The position numbers and the translations under genes were made by a program. The notes beneath the pieces were generated by a model. That model was not told the DNA's origin and did not search any database. It worked only from the letters and a program-made list of their open reading frames with translations. Source: Arctopsyche grandis (Eukaryota; Arthropoda; Insecta; Trichoptera; Hydropsychidae). From it: a stretch of DNA of 64,000 nt. Positions 11,200 to 22,721 of the stretch are shown here, in pieces; position 1 is the stretch's first letter; each line of letters starts with the position of its first letter. Location: the NCBI RefSeq assembly GCF_051622035.1, contig NC_135360.1, positions 3,283,501 to 3,347,500 of the forward strand, given 5' to 3'.

Positions 11200-12552
11200 A
11201 TGGAATTCAAGTACTCAACCACCGAGCGAGGAAAACGATTGTTGATTCACTCAGGATTTGCATATCACCATTCGCGCACTTCAAATGGGGTGTCAACATG
11301 GAGGTGTAAACAAAATCGCTCTCTGCGGTGCCATTCTAGCATGAAGACCAAGAATGATGTCATCGTATGCCAACCGAGCGCCCATTGTCATGAATCCTGC
11401 CTTCAGGATATAGAAGCCAACATCGCCAAGAGGAAAATGGTGCAAGCCATGAGTGCAGTCGGCGCCAATTCCCACGACGTCTTGGGGAGCATCTTATCTG
11501 AATTGAGCGATGAAGCACTCGCCTACATGCCAAAAAAAGCATCTCTATCGCGTTATCTTCAAAACCACAGAGTAAATAATCAGCCGTCGATCCCTACGAC
11601 GGCTTCTTTTGAAATTCCTAATAAATATAGTGATTTTGTATTACACGACACGGGCGCCAATGACCCGGATAGGATTTTGACTTTGGGAGATGTAGATATA
11701 TTAAATGAACTAAATAAAAGTGTGATCATCGGCGATGGAACTTTCGATACAGTACCACAAATATTTTTCCATCTATACACGTGGCATGCACGCGTAGGAA
11801 ACACTTATCCGCCGTGTGTCTACTTTTTATTAAAAAACAAAACCCAAGTGACGTACGAACGTATGTTCGGTATACTGAAGGAGCTGATTCCCGAACTAGC
11901 TCCGACAGTCATTCTATTAGACTTTGAAAAGGCTGCAATAAAAGCAGCTCAAAAATCCTTTACAGGCAGTGAAATCAAAGGATCCCATTTTCACCTCAAT
12001 CGAAGCCTGCTAGGAAAAATAAATAACGCAGGCCTAACATCTGAATACAATAATAATCTTGACCGTAAACTACTTCTGAAATCGTTATCTGCCCTGGCAT
12101 TTGTGCCAGTTGATGAAGTGAAAACTGTTTTTTCCCTGCTTCATCCTATCTTTCCTGAGGAAAGCTGCTATCAGGATGTTGTAAATTGCTTTTACACGAC
12201 ATACATCGAAGGCATTGCTGGACGAAATTCACTGTTCCCAATCGCATTGTGGAATCACCATTCGGCAGCCATTGAACGATCACCCGAAACAACAAATTGC
12301 TGCGAAGTGTTCCACAATGCGTTAAATGCGTTGTTCAACTGCAGCCACCCCAGCATGTGGACGTTGTTGGATGGGCTGCAAAGAGATCTTGCATGCCATA
12401 AACTGACGGTGGCCAATATAAGAGCCGGTCGAATCGAGCCAAAAAATTTAAAATTTGAAAGACTCATTAGTGCCGTGTCTAGTGTCGTAAGTGGCTATCA
12501 CCAAACTGATGATAAATTACTATACTTGCGACGTCTAGCTAACCTACAATAA
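11200..12552 (+). CDS. FLYWCH-MULE transposase, intact (copy 1)
   Basis: A 450-aa single-exon protein. Residues 1-64 form a FLYWCH-type zinc finger (YSTTERGK, STWRC, C44, then the HCH ending at 64). A MULE transposase core follows: D179 in the IIGDGTFD motif, D241 in ILLDFEKAA, the GSHFHLNRSL segment where the family usually has Cys before the His pair, and E369 in TTNCCEVFH as likely third acidic residue. MULE transposases move Mutator-like elements, usually leaving 9-bp target duplications. The ATG is preceded by a T-rich tract. A 9-bp-TSD MITE lies downstream, but its terminal repeats were not found around this gene. Copies 1 and 2 differ by A/V in the GFAYHH segment. Confidence 0.88.
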   Translation: MEFKYSTTERGKRLLIHSGFAYHHSRTSNGVSTWRCKQNRSLRCHSSMKTKNDVIVCQPSAHCHESCLQDIEANIAKRKMVQAMSAVGANSHDVLGSILSELSDEALAYMPKKASLSRYLQNHRVNNQPSIPTTASFEIPNKYSDFVLHDTGANDPDRILTLGDVDILNELNKSVIIGDGTFDTVPQIFFHLYTWHARVGNTYPPCVYFLLKNKTQVTYERMFGILKELIPELAPTVILLDFEKAAIKAAQKSFTGSEIKGSHFHLNRSLLGKINNAGLTSEYNNNLDRKLLLKSLSALAFVPVDEVKTVFSLLHPIFPEESCYQDVVNCFYTTYIEGIAGRNSLFPIALWNHHSAAIERSPETTNCCEVFHNALNALFNCSHPSMWTLLDGLQRDLACHKLTVANIRAGRIEPKNLKFERLISAVSSVVSGYHQTDDKLLYLRRLANLQ

Positions 12553-12667
12553 TTCTTTTTCCGGTTTTATGTACTTTTCGTTCTGCAAAAAAATATATTT
12601 TGTACATGTTGTAAATATTCAGAAATTTGTTTGTTTTGTTGGAAAATATTGTGTTAATTTGTTTATA

Positions 12668-13800
12668 CAGTCGAACCTCGATTATCCGGATTGTTAAAAA
12701 CAAACACAAATTTTACGATTTGGCTGCTTTGAAATGCGTAGCATACAATTTCGGAAATAAGACGGAGAAATGAGTTAGTTGTCTTCAAAATTCAAATTCA
12801 GTTGTGGCTATTTGCAGGTACTATATCTGCGACAGGCGCAAAGCCTTCTGCACATGCGCGTGAACTTATAATCCGATTATAATTCCTTACATTTAATGTA
12901 TGCTAGACTTGTTTATGATCAATCGTTCATTATACATGAGGCAAATAAATTTCGCACGTTATTATAATAGATTTATGTCATTTAGCTAGTTCGCGGCTTG
13001 TACTTGTATGTAGGTATTATACGTTGTTTATGATAATAATTTTCTAACTAATAATTAATAATATTAACTTATCTGGATTACATTTTTTACTCTACGTCAC
13101 TTTACGAGTTCAAACTAAATTTTAAGAGGTTTAAAACAAAATTTTAACAGTAAACACGCTGACAGTGACAGTTCACGCGCATGCGCAGAAGACTTTGCGC
13201 CTGTCGCAGATATAGTACCTGCAAATAGCCAATAATTCGCAGATATAGTACCTGCAAATAGCCAATAATTCGCAGATATAGTACCTGCAAATAGCCACAA
13301 CCATTTAAATATTTATTTTTAATATTACCAATATAGAAAAGAAAACGTGTTGTATTATCATTAAAAGACAAATTAGATATAATCAATGCTTTAAAAAGCG
13401 GTGCCTTACGACATTTTTTGTCAAATAAATATGGTGTTGGAACGTCAACGATCTCGGATACAAAAAACAAAGTGAAAAAGAGGTTTGTAAAAAAATGATG
13501 TCAGAAGATGGAAGCTCAGAGCGCAAGGTTTTGAAAAAATGTAGAGTGTATTTTTATGCGGTTCATTCAAAGACGATCGGCTGGACAGCCAATATCTGGT
13601 CCATTATTGTATGAAAAGTATTATATATAAAGAACGGCTAACTTTCAGCAAAAATCCATAATTAAATTTCTAACTAAAGAGTAGTATAATATTGATATTC
13701 ACATTATTATATGTATATTTAAATATAGACAAATAAAAATGTACACGTATTTCCCAGTCAATTGTGATTTTTTCGATTATCCGGATTTTTCACTATCCGG
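12668..13800. mobile_element. pogo/Tigger-like remnant (copy 1)
   Basis: The left end CAGTCGAACCTCGATTATCC at 12668 follows TA and resembles pogo/Tigger terminal repeats. The subterminal CGATTATCCGGA recurs at about 13773 with TATCCGGACTATC, but in direct orientation, so I do not see a clean right end. No transposase frame is present. A separate MITE (12800-13302) is inserted inside. Confidence 0.45.
12800..13302. mobile_element. MITE with about 65-bp TIRs and 33-bp triplication (copy 1)
   Basis: The left arm, starting GTTGTGGCTATTTGCAGGTA, is inverted at the right end, finishing CCACAACC at 13302. The interior is AT-rich and non-coding. In this copy the right arm contains three tandem 33-bp units (13205, 13238, 13271), each with GCAGATATAGTACCTGC; copy 2 has one. 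A deletion of about 48 bp next to the left end removed the left target duplication, which copy 2 preserves. Confidence 0.85.
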
Positions 13801-14589
13801 ACTATCTTCATTCCCAATTACTGAACTTTCAGGCTTCATTTGAATGTGGATCGGTTGCTTTTGTTTTATGATAATTTTTGTACGATTATAATTGTGTATG
13901 TATGTATGTATGTATAGGTTAACCATACATATGTATTCAATACAGTGTGTATTTTGATTTTAGTTAATTTTTGATTAATATACATATATCATGTATTATA
14001 TGTACGTGTTGTAAATATTGAGAAATTTGTTCATGAAATGTGTATATATATATATTTTTAGTGTACATATTTAGGTTGCTTGAATATAAAACGTATTTTA
14101 TGCTTTTGTATTTGACTTCCAGAATAGATAATTATTATAATTTCCCATCACCAATCTGGGTCTACTACGAATGATTGGTTGCTTGTGTACTATTCAAACA
14201 GTAGTATGTATGTATTTACATATATAGAGTGCCAGTAGTATACACGCGATACGGAGACTTAGATTTTACACAAATTATCATTTTTATTTACGAAAAACCA
14301 AATCTACAAGAGAAATTTTAATTTTGATTGTTGTTCTTATAGTTCTTAGTGTTCATTTATGTATTATATTAATAACACGATCCCAGGTTATATAATTTAT
14401 TTTACATATTATCTTCGTTTGTACATTTTATTATGTTTTAATTTTAATTTTTAATGTCGGTGTTTATGCATAATCGGAAAAAGCTCAAACACCCATTTAC
14501 AATACAAGAAGATTTGTGTAATATCCATATTTTATATTATAAATATAAAAATGCATACATATGTTGTGTTTTGTTTTATAGATATACAT

Positions 14590-14640
14590 ACATACATACA
14601 TACATATTTATGTATGTATATCCATACTATCCTATACTAT
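14590..14640. repeat. ATAC/TATG microsatellite
   Basis: Short runs of CATA units followed by TATG units mark the point where copy-1/copy-2 homology becomes untraceable. In copy 2 the matching run is followed at once by an LTR retrotransposon. Similar (TATG)n runs occur at about 13897 and 58613. Confidence 0.6.
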
Positions 14641-14671
14641 CTTTTTACATACAAACATATACAAGCATATC

Positions 14672-14714
14672 TACCAGGAAAGCCTAATATGGAAACCCCG
14701 ATGCGCCTTCCTGG
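14672..14714. other. Hairpin shared with a LINE/SINE-type 3' end
   Basis: The sequence ACCAGGAAAGCC...GCGCCTTCCTGGCC is the reverse complement of the hairpin-bearing 3' end at 25845-25918. It is probably the 3' end of another copy of that element in minus orientation. Confidence 0.4.
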
Positions 14715-14904
14715 CCAATTACTAACGTCGATATACAATTTAACGAATCTATTGATAAAATAACGTTTTTGGGACATTTTTTTTATATTAATAGTCAAAC
14801 TCGAAATTTGTGAGGCATTTATGGACAAATTTGCAGCATTTTTATAAAACTCAGCGAAATTCGAGATGCTGAAGGCTCGAAAATTGCGAGAAATGGGTAA
14901 AGGT

Positions 14905-15076
14905 TGGTTATTTTTGGAACCGTTTAAATGAAAATCAGATAAATTGGAACACTCCCACAGAAAACGATCGACCTGGAGTCATAAACCAGGTCTGGCCAGC
15001 AGCAACCAGTGGGACTCGAACCAATGACCACTATATTCGAAAACATGTATGCTAACCACTAGTCCATGTTGCTGTA
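14905..15076 (-). mobile_element. tRNA-derived SINE, minus strand
   Basis: Read on the minus strand it begins with a tRNA-like head, an A-box-like TGGACTAGTGGTTAGCAT and a B-box GGTTCGAGTCCC, followed by the body seen in the 23101 SINE: GCTGGCCAGACCTGG, TGACTCCAGG, TCGATCGTTT and a TTTAAACGG block. Head and body are joined in the same order in both copies, so this is a dispersed family and not a tRNA gene. Confidence 0.8.
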
Positions 15077-15257
15077 CACTCTTCATAAAAACACAAAGCC
15101 ATATTTACTATACACATGTCCAAATACGTGTAGAAAATACAATCTTAGGATGTTTTTCAATGTCGTCACAAATATAAAGATACACATTAGAAAATAAATA
15201 AATAATAATAACATCGCATCGGTTATACGTTTCATGCGAAAAATTATTATTCGACCA

Positions 15258-16191
15258 TGATAATAAAAAACATAGAATGATCGATCCAAATGAAAGGCCA
15301 AAGTCGCTTCACAGCATTTATTGAATATTTCAGAAAGTCCACACGTAACCAGCGCTCGCTCCAAAATAATATGATATAGTGAATGTACCTCCTTATAAAA
15401 GACAAGTTGCTCACCACAGCTTCCCCGATCCATTTATGTATATATTGTCTAAGCACGTACAGGTTTAAGGAGGTCTCACGCACTCGCCCGGATTCTGAGA
15501 ATTCCAAAAGGTACCGTTCAGCCTAATCCGGGGGTTCCTTATTGTCCATCCCCGAATGCACTTAGACAGCGGATACAATATCTAATGATGTAACGTGACG
15601 TCCTTCCAATCGTCCCGTCAGTTGGCAGCGGCTGCCAGTTTTTTCGAATGGCAGCCCCCAGGCAGACAGTTCCTACGCGGGAAGGCAGATGAGAGACGCT
15701 CTCTCGCACTCCGATCTTCAAAGGGGACAAACTTCCCCAGCAACTGTCCCGAAGCACGGAGAGTTCGCCATCTTGTGGTTGTTGAGCCACGAGAGACGGT
15801 TGAGAATCATCACTCCCTCCCCTGAGCTCCAAACAGTCTCCTGTAACTTCCACGCAGCTTCCTACCCCCGTGCGGGTTAAACTTTCCGTGGTAGCCGCCG
15901 GCTCCCTTAAGGTTCCTAGAAGCATCAGCCGGATATGCCAGTTTCACCATAGTGAAACTGGCCAGGGTAGACAGACCAGGTGCCAGTTTCACCATAGCTG
16001 TGCCCATATAGACGACGAGGAGTTTCTAACCAGGAACCTTACGACAAATACACGACAGCCCAGGTCAGTCAATCTGTTCCCATTGACCCCCATCACGAAA
16101 CGAACCCACCTGGAAGGACGATAAACGTGTTCCTGTACGCCCATCTGGCTCTCCCCGCGTGAGAGTCGTGTAAACACGTTCGTTACAATAT
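15258..16191 (-). mobile_element. LTR-like retroelement fragment
   Basis: This GC-rich island shares CCAAAGTCG(C/T)TTCACAGC followed by ATTTATTG, CTGAGAA and GCCTAATCCG(G/A)G with the solo LTR at 28709-29058, in the same order, which places it in a related LTR family in minus orientation. It is longer, about 900 bp, and the extra part contains a perfect 11-bp-arm hairpin (GCCAGTTTCAC/GTGAAACTGGC) at about 15936-15961. Exact borders and target duplication were not found. Open frames here do not resemble known proteins. Confidence 0.5.
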
Positions 16192-16289
16192 ATAATTTCG
16201 AAAGAGACTTTGTACGGTTTAATGTAACTATGTCTGTACTGTATGTAATGTTTGATTGGGAGCATCGAAAACAAAATTTCCGTGACATC

Positions 16290-17030
16290 GATATTTATTT
16301 ATTTAATAAACAGATAGAAACTTACAGCTTAAATAAAGATAATAAAATAAATAGTTAAACATAAGGCAATTAAAAGTTCATTCTATTCTTCGAATAGCAT
16401 GAAAAATGAACAATGGAACTTGTTATGGTGGCCAATAAAAAAAAATAATAATACAAAAAGAAAAATAATGACAAATTCGTAGATAATACTAGATTATGGT
16501 GAGTAACAGTAGAAAATTAAGCAAAAAGGATTAAAGTAAAAAACAAGAAAAAAAAAGAACGGGTTGAAAAAAAAACATAAGTTCTTGCAAATAAGTTCCT
16601 AATAGTAATCGAACTGTCATGAAATAGGTCAATATTCTCATATTAACCATTGTAAAAATTGCACACTCTGACGATATAAGAGTTTCGAGGATAATTAGTG
16701 GAGGCACTGGAAGCACACAAAAGGGGCCATTTTCGTAGGGACCGATTTGGTGCATATAAAGAAAATTTACTTAGGATTGCAGAGTAGTCGATATCACCTC
16801 GTAGTATCCGTGAAAGTAAAGTTATATCAACTACGTTGCGTCGATAATACAAGGGAAGGATATGAAGCCTACGACATCGGGATTCGTAATTCATTTATTT
16901 TATATAAAATTTTAATGATAGATATCTAAGAAAACGTTTTTGAATAGCTTCAATACGATCAATATAAATAACGTAATGGGGGTTCCAAATTTGGCTGGCA
17001 TACTCAAGATGGCTTATCGTCGAATATTAT
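16290..17030 (-). pseudogene. 5'-truncated jockey-like LINE, 3' end
   Basis: The minus strand encodes the C-terminal region of a non-LTR reverse transcriptase protein: an IEAIQKRFLRY motif at about 16930-16960, preceded by LEYASQIWNP-like residues, then a LYYRRNVVDITLL segment. The same landmarks occur in the complete LINE at 18955-23100. The endonuclease and catalytic RT parts are missing, as expected for 5' truncation during target-primed insertion. The low-coordinate end is A/T-rich, consistent with the tail. Confidence 0.7.
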
Positions 17031-17069
17031 TTTTATTCGATTCAAATAATATTTAATAAAAAAAATGAA

Positions 17070-17155
17070 TGAATGTGTACTATTGGATTAGCCATGTTTA
17101 AGCTGTTTATATTAAAAATACCGAGCGAAGCCGGGTAAAACCACGAGTAATAAAT
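17070..17155 (+). repeat. Dispersed repeat with CCGAGCGAAGCCGGGT motif
   Basis: The segment GGATTAGCCATGTT...GTTTATATTA...AATACCGAGCGAAGCCGGGT is repeated in inverse orientation at 33155-33240. The ACCGAGCGAAGCCGGG motif recalls Helitron-associated and other insect dispersed repeats. No ends could be defined. Confidence 0.5.
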
Positions 17156-17515
17156 AAGTATATAGATTGTTAGTAAGAAATTGCCGATGGCCATGCTTGG
17201 GGGTGTTTCGGCCGCACCTGTCAGCTGTCAGTTTACACTACGAAATACAACGGTCTCCCATTCAGCGAATATCCCTTTGATTGTACAACGATCCTTAATC
17301 TTTCACCCCTTCAAATACCGTCTCCTTGTCAAAAATACACTAAGTTCGACGTCCAGCAACATCGTCCTAGCGCTGACTGAATTGCTTTCGAGTTATTTTT
17401 ATTAATTACTTAATATCTATGATTGGAAATGTTTGTATATATGCCACCTGATGTCCGCTGTCCACTATCACCTCTCCATTCTCGAGACGTTTGTGTTTCT
17501 CCCGTCCAAGTAGCG

Positions 17516-18929
17516 ATGGAGTGCAGACTTTGCCTGTGCTCTGCCCCGCCGGAGGCTTTCGTCTCCATCCATGGTGATCCTCATTCACCGCATTTGGTGC
17601 AGCGCATTTGGACCGGCTGTCGGCTGCGGGTCAGTTATACTAACTCATTGCTTTGCTAACTCGTTAGTCCTCACAATTGTCACTCCCTTTCTCATTTGCA
17701 GGTTAGAAAAGATGACAAACTGCCAGATATGATATGCCTTTCGTGTGTCAACAATGTGGAATTGCTCGACAGATTTCGAAACACTTGTCTTCGGAGTGAT
17801 GAAAGATCGAGGATAAGATCAGACGAGTCTTTGAAAGTCAAGCCAGAGGAAGCTTTGCTAGATGATTTAATATGGGAGGATGAGTCGGGTGCTAATTTGC
17901 CATCGAACATATCTAATTTACCAGACAACGGCGAGGTAAGTAAATGGGATTCGAGTGCCTTAGAACGATTCCAAGAAAAATATTCAATTAAATGAAAAAA
18001 AATCACATTCACAAAATTCACAATTAAAATTGTATAATGGTTGTTTTATTTTGTAGATAAATGGAGGGAAAATTACCTCAGCTGATGAAATGATAGATAC
18101 CATTGACAATCCAGCGGATGAATCACCATTACGAAGAACCCTAGATGCGATGCATAATTGCAACATTTGTTCAAAGTCGTTCAACAGGAAAAAAAGTCAT
18201 GATGCACACGTGTATATTCATACTAAGGCAAAGTCACACAAATGTGACATTTGTTCAAAATCATTCTCTTATCAATATTTACTTTTAAGGCATTTGAAGT
18301 CTCACACTGGGGGCAAGCCACATGCATGTAGTATTTGTTTAGAGTCGTTCGTAACAAAATCTTCCCTCGGTATACACATGTGTATTCACACGGGGGTAAA
18401 GCCACACACATGTGACATTTGTTTAAAATCATTCGCTCAAAAAAATGACCTTATGGGACATATGAAAATCCACTCTGGAAACAAACCGTTCAAATGTGAT
18501 ATTTGTTCGAATGCATTTGCTACAAAATTTTACATTGCGATACATATGAAAATCCACTCTGGAAAAAAACCATTCAAATGTCATATTTGTTCGGCTGCAT
18601 TTGCCGATAGATCTTACCTTAAGAGACATTTGAGTCGCCACTCTGGAGAAAAACCGTTCAAATGTGGTTTTTGTTCAAATGCATTTGCTGATAGATCTAA
18701 CCTTAAGAGACATTTGAGTCGCCACTCTGGCGAAAAACCGTTCAAATGTCATATTTGTCAGAGTGCGTTTGCTAAAAAGTTTTACATTGACAGACATATG
18801 AAAATCCACTCTGGAGAGAAACCGTTCAAATGTGATGTTTGTTCAAATGCATTTGTTGATAGATCTCACCTTAAGAGACACATGAGTCGCCATTCTGAAG
18901 AAAAACCGTTCAAATGTGATACTATTTGA
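17516..18929 (+). CDS. ZAD-C2H2 zinc-finger protein (3 exons)
   Basis: My model: exon 1 17516-17629 (donor GTCAGT), exon 2 17702-17935 (acceptor TTTGCAG, donor GTAAGT), exon 3 18057-18929, all phase 0, 406 aa. Exons 1-2 encode a ZAD domain: MECRLCLCSAP supplies the first Cys pair and DMICLSCVNNVELLDRF the second; this zinc-binding module dimerises insect C2H2 transcription factors. An acidic linker follows. Exon 3 carries nine C2H2 fingers with mostly TGEKPFKC-like linkers (here SGEKPFKC), ending in a truncated tenth at FKCDTI before TGA. It is probably a nuclear DNA-binding regulator. The abrupt last finger and the similar sequence beyond the transposon pile (26400-26948) suggest the array was once longer. 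Confidence 0.85.
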
Positions 18930-19022
18930 AAATATGACTTCGGTGTGCACATATAAAAGGCCGGCCTTTTGAACGTGGTTGACGTGCGTCGTTCTGTCTA
19001 TACTTATTAATTATTAATTAGT

Positions 19023-20039
19023 ATGTCGCGCTTCGAAGCGATATATAAATTGTGTGGTGCGATTACCGATGACCTGTCTGGGAAAACTAATATCCTCTCA
19101 AACTCAAAAAAGGCTGATTTGATGGAGGCCACCTCTCAAATAGCCATGTTGGCGCGAGCTGAAGAGGAATCCTCGCGGGCGCCTGACTCTCCCAATCTGT
19201 TGTCCAACCTCAAGCATGCAGTGGACCAGCTCACCAAGGATTCCCGTGAACTAAAGCTGTTCATTGCCGATTCTTTCAGTTCTCTGGCTGCTCAAATTGA
19301 GGCTGGAAAGATTGCAACAATACCACCATCTGTCTCTGCACTCTCTCCGCCCCCTTCTACACCTGCTTTGCCTCTTGCATCCAATCAGCGCAATACTTCG
19401 TCAACCAATAGCCGGCCAAGACGTAGTAAACAACGATATCAGCTGTCAAACGCTGCTTCATCGACCCGTTCGGACTCAGCCATTGTTTCGGCTGTTGCCT
19501 CTGCTTCCGTCTCTACTGCAGCTATCACTGGTGATACAGTTGGTTCTTTGGCGCCGTTACGACCCTCGCAGCCATCGCTACCACGCTCAGAACCTGTATC
19601 TGTTCCTGCTTCAGTGCCATCCACTCACGAAGTCGACCACCCTTCTACTGATCCTTTGGCGACATCTCAACCCTTGCGGCCCTCGCTACCTCGTTCTACT
19701 AGACCGTTTATGCGTGGTTCAGGAGCACCACATGCCAATCTTCAGGTGACGAAAATTAGAAAATACCTACATATTTTCCACCTAACGAACGATTGTACTG
19801 TGGAAGCAGTTAAGGAATATGTATCAAAAAAACTGGGCCATGATAACGTTTCAGTAGATCAATTACGAAAGACTTCTTTTAGTACATCTTTTAAAATTAC
19901 AGTGGATGTGGATAATTTTAAATTAATTAATGTGTCCGAATTTTGGCCAGAGGGAACCGGTATAAGGGAGTGGTTTTTTCGGAGAAGTACAAAGATGCCC
20001 ACGTCCTCTTCCGAGAAAGTCTCAATTGATCGGCAATAA
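19023..20039 (+). CDS. LINE ORF1 protein
   Basis: A 338-aa frame from a true ATG. The N-terminal 90 residues are helical and charged; residues about 100-240 are rich in Ser, Pro and Ala (low complexity); the C-terminal 80 residues form a compact domain of a type seen at the end of many insect LINE ORF1 proteins, with landmarks YLHIFHL, EAVKEYVSKKLG, SFKITVDVDNF and FWPEGTGIREWFF. I see no CCHC knuckle. Such proteins bind the element's RNA. The stop overlaps the beginning of the ORF2 frame. Confidence 0.75.
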   Translation: MSRFEAIYKLCGAITDDLSGKTNILSNSKKADLMEATSQIAMLARAEEESSRAPDSPNLLSNLKHAVDQLTKDSRELKLFIADSFSSLAAQIEAGKIATIPPSVSALSPPPSTPALPLASNQRNTSSTNSRPRRSKQRYQLSNAASSTRSDSAIVSAVASASVSTAAITGDTVGSLAPLRPSQPSLPRSEPVSVPASVPSTHEVDHPSTDPLATSQPLRPSLPRSTRPFMRGSGAPHANLQVTKIRKYLHIFHLTNDCTVEAVKEYVSKKLGHDNVSVDQLRKTSFSTSFKITVDVDNFKLINVSEFWPEGTGIREWFFRRSTKMPTSSSEKVSIDRQ

Positions 20040-20041
20040 TA

Positions 20042-22721
20042 TAAGCACATCCATTTTTTATCAAAATGTACGAGGCCTTAAGTCTAAACTGGATGAATTA
20101 GGTTCTAACTCGGCTATACAATGTGCTGATATCCTGGTACTAACGGAAACCTGGCTTGACGACTCTGTGCATAATGCGGAATTGCTGGACGGAACTTACT
20201 CAATCTTCCGCAAGGACAGACCTACGAGAGGTGGAGGAGTTTTGTTAGCAGTGAAACGCAACAAGTATGTTACAATAGAGAGACTTGATCGTTTAGAGAA
20301 AGGAAGTGAATGTGTGTGGCTTAAGTTGAAACTGTATTGTATTCCATTCTTATTATATATATATGTGTTGTTTACTTTCCGCCTAGATCAACGCCTGAAT
20401 CTTATAGGGATTTTTTTAATTTGATTGTCTCAAATGTTTTAGATTTATCCAAGGGGCGTGTAATTTTGATTGGGGATTTTAATTTAATCTCCTCGAACTG
20501 TTCGAGTGAGGATCTTAATTTTGTTTTATCTTTGTTAGATTTAAGTCAAATCAATTTTATTAAAAACAATTATAATGGTTCTATTTTAGATTTAATCTTC
20601 ACTAATATTGATTGTGTTAATATATCTGTATCAAGAGCGTCTAATCCTTTAGTTACAGAGGATATTTATCATCCAGCACTTGATGTTGATATTATTTTTA
20701 ATTCAGCTAAAGTTAATATTAATAATATGTTGTGTTCTGATGGAAAAATGATACCTGGATGGAAATTTGAATATGGAGATAAGCTGGTTAAATTAGGAAA
20801 TAGTCTGGCCAATTGTAATTGGAATGAGTTGTATAAGTGTTGTGATGTAAATATAGCTGTTTCCACCTTCTATAATATTGTATATAATGAATGTAATGGC
20901 ATTTTTAATAAAAAGAAATTTGCCCAGTTATCCAACGATTATAAGTATCCTAAATGGTTTTCAAAAGATTTAATTAAGATTATTCAAAGAAAAATTTACG
21001 TCCATAAAATTTGGAAAACAACGAAATGTTGCATAGCACGTGCTGATTTTGTATATCTGCGTAAATTAGTAAAATCAACTATGGATGAATGCCGTAAAAA
21101 ATATATTTTAAATTGTGAAATTGCACTATCTAAGGAGCCGTCTGCTTTCTGGTCACTTATTAATTCTAAACGTTTTACTAAAAATATGCCTGGCACTATG
21201 ATTTATGAAAACTGTGAGGTACATGGTTCCCAAAATATTGCTGATAAGTTTGGTGAACATTTTAGCAATATTGTGCGGAGTTGTCAATCTGTACAAGGTC
21301 AGTCTAACAGTATATCAGACAATGGCTGGTTCCCTTTTCTAAACCTAGATTGCTGCAATCAAAATGACTTAATTTATGGTTTTAACAGACTGAAACCAAA
21401 ACTGTCGGCTGGTCCAGATCTCATTCCTGCGTATGTGTTGAAAGCTTGCAAAGCTCCTTTAACGCAACCACTATGCTTTATCTTCAATTTGTCATTAAAT
21501 TCGGGAATTTTTCCTGATTTTTGGAAAATCACAAAAATTGTTCCCATTTTTAAAAAAGGTGACATTTTATCAATTACAAATTATAGACCGGTTGCGCTAC
21601 TTTCTGCTCCTGCCAAGGTGTTCGAGGCAATTTTACATCGGTATATCTACAATCACTGTGAACCATATTTGATCGATCAACAACATGGATTTAGAAGTTC
21701 TCGTTCAACAGTTACTAATTTATTATGTTTTTCCAATTATGTAACCAAATCGGTTGATGCGGGAAACCAAGTTGATGTAGTATATACCGATTTCATGAAG
21801 GCCTTTGATATGGTAGACCATAATGTTTTGTTTGTGAAGTTAAGAAATTTTGGGTTATCAAATGGCTTGATGCAACTTATACAAAATTACTTTGAAAATC
21901 GGAGGCAATTTGTCTATTTTCACCCTAATTCCTCAAATGAGTTTATTTCACATTCTGGGGTACCTCAAGGGTCCAACTTAGGGACATTATTCTTTTTAAT
22001 TTACATTAATGACATCTCAAAAATAATCAAGTATTCAGACTATCTTTTATTCGCCGATGACCTTAAGATTTTTATGACAGTTAAGTCTCATAGTGACGCA
22101 GCCCTTCTCCAATTGGACTTAGATGCGCTGTCAAGTTGGTCTGTCGATAATAAATTATTTTTTAGCATTCAAAAATGCGGTGTTCTCAATGTGGCAAGAT
22201 CTTCAAATCGCTTGATTTATCCATATCGCCTAAGTGGTGTTGAATTAAAGTTTGTGGATGAATATTGTGATTTGGGGGTCTTGTTCTCGAATAATTTTCA
22301 ATTTAAACGACACATAGACAATATTTGTTTGCGAGCCACAAAAATGCTGGGATTCTTACTAAGAGTTAGCAAACCTTTCCAGAGTACGTTGGTGCTTAAA
22401 ATTCTTTATGAATCTTTAGTACGTAGTATTCTAGAATTTTCTTCTATTATATGGAATCCTACCCATATAACTCATTCATTGAAGATTGAGAGAATCCAAA
22501 AACGGTTTCTCAGATATCTTTATTTGAAACAGTATGGTTATTATCCTTGGCTATATCCTAGTGCATTCCTATTAGGGGCGTTAGGTTTCAACTCATTGGA
22601 GTCTCGTCGGAATATGTTACTGGGAAGGCACTTTTTTAAGCTGTTGAATGGGATAATTCACAATCCTCAGGTTCTAAATGAATTTAGGTTTAATGCACCT
22701 AGCAAATTCAGGGACTTTTGA
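20042..22721 (+). pseudogene. LINE ORF2: endonuclease-reverse transcriptase, frameshifted
   Basis: The APE-type endonuclease starts with FYQNVRGLKSKLDEL (about 20055) and continues through LVLTETWLDD and the Arg-Gly-Gly-Gly segment. A shift in the ATATATAT tract near 20350 moves the frame, after which one frame runs open to 22721 with GDFNL, the reverse transcriptase motifs QQHGFRSSRST, YTDFMKAFD, SGVPQGSNLG and the catalytic LLFADDLKIF, and the C-terminal IERIQKRFLRYL. No ATG lies near the start of the first frame, so translation probably depended on ORF1 readthrough or re-initiation. Apart from the AT-tract shift the protein looks intact, so the insertion is fairly recent. Confidence 0.85.

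Larger units (their letters stand above)
1..14604 (+). repeat. Segmental duplication, copy 1 (direct repeat)
   Basis: This block matches 48360-62571 in the same orientation. The offset is 48359 at the start, 48321 after a 38-bp deletion in copy 2 behind the piggyBac gene, and 48334 at the MULE gene. Divergence is uneven: about two substitutions in the 1.7-kb piggyBac frame and one or a few in the MULE frame, but roughly 2 percent by eye in 7600-8480. Copy 1 alone has about 345 bp at 14041-14386 and a 33-bp triplication at 13205-13302. Copy 2 alone has about 48 bp before its 61183 MITE. The left end lies outside the window; the right end is hidden because an LTR element sits at 62572 in copy 2. 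It could be a real tandem duplication or two haplotypes assembled in series. Confidence 0.95.

Noticed and set aside
15539-15925. A 128-codon minus-strand frame as a gene
   Set aside because: It lies in a GC-rich LTR-like block, has overlapping frames on both strands and shows no domain.
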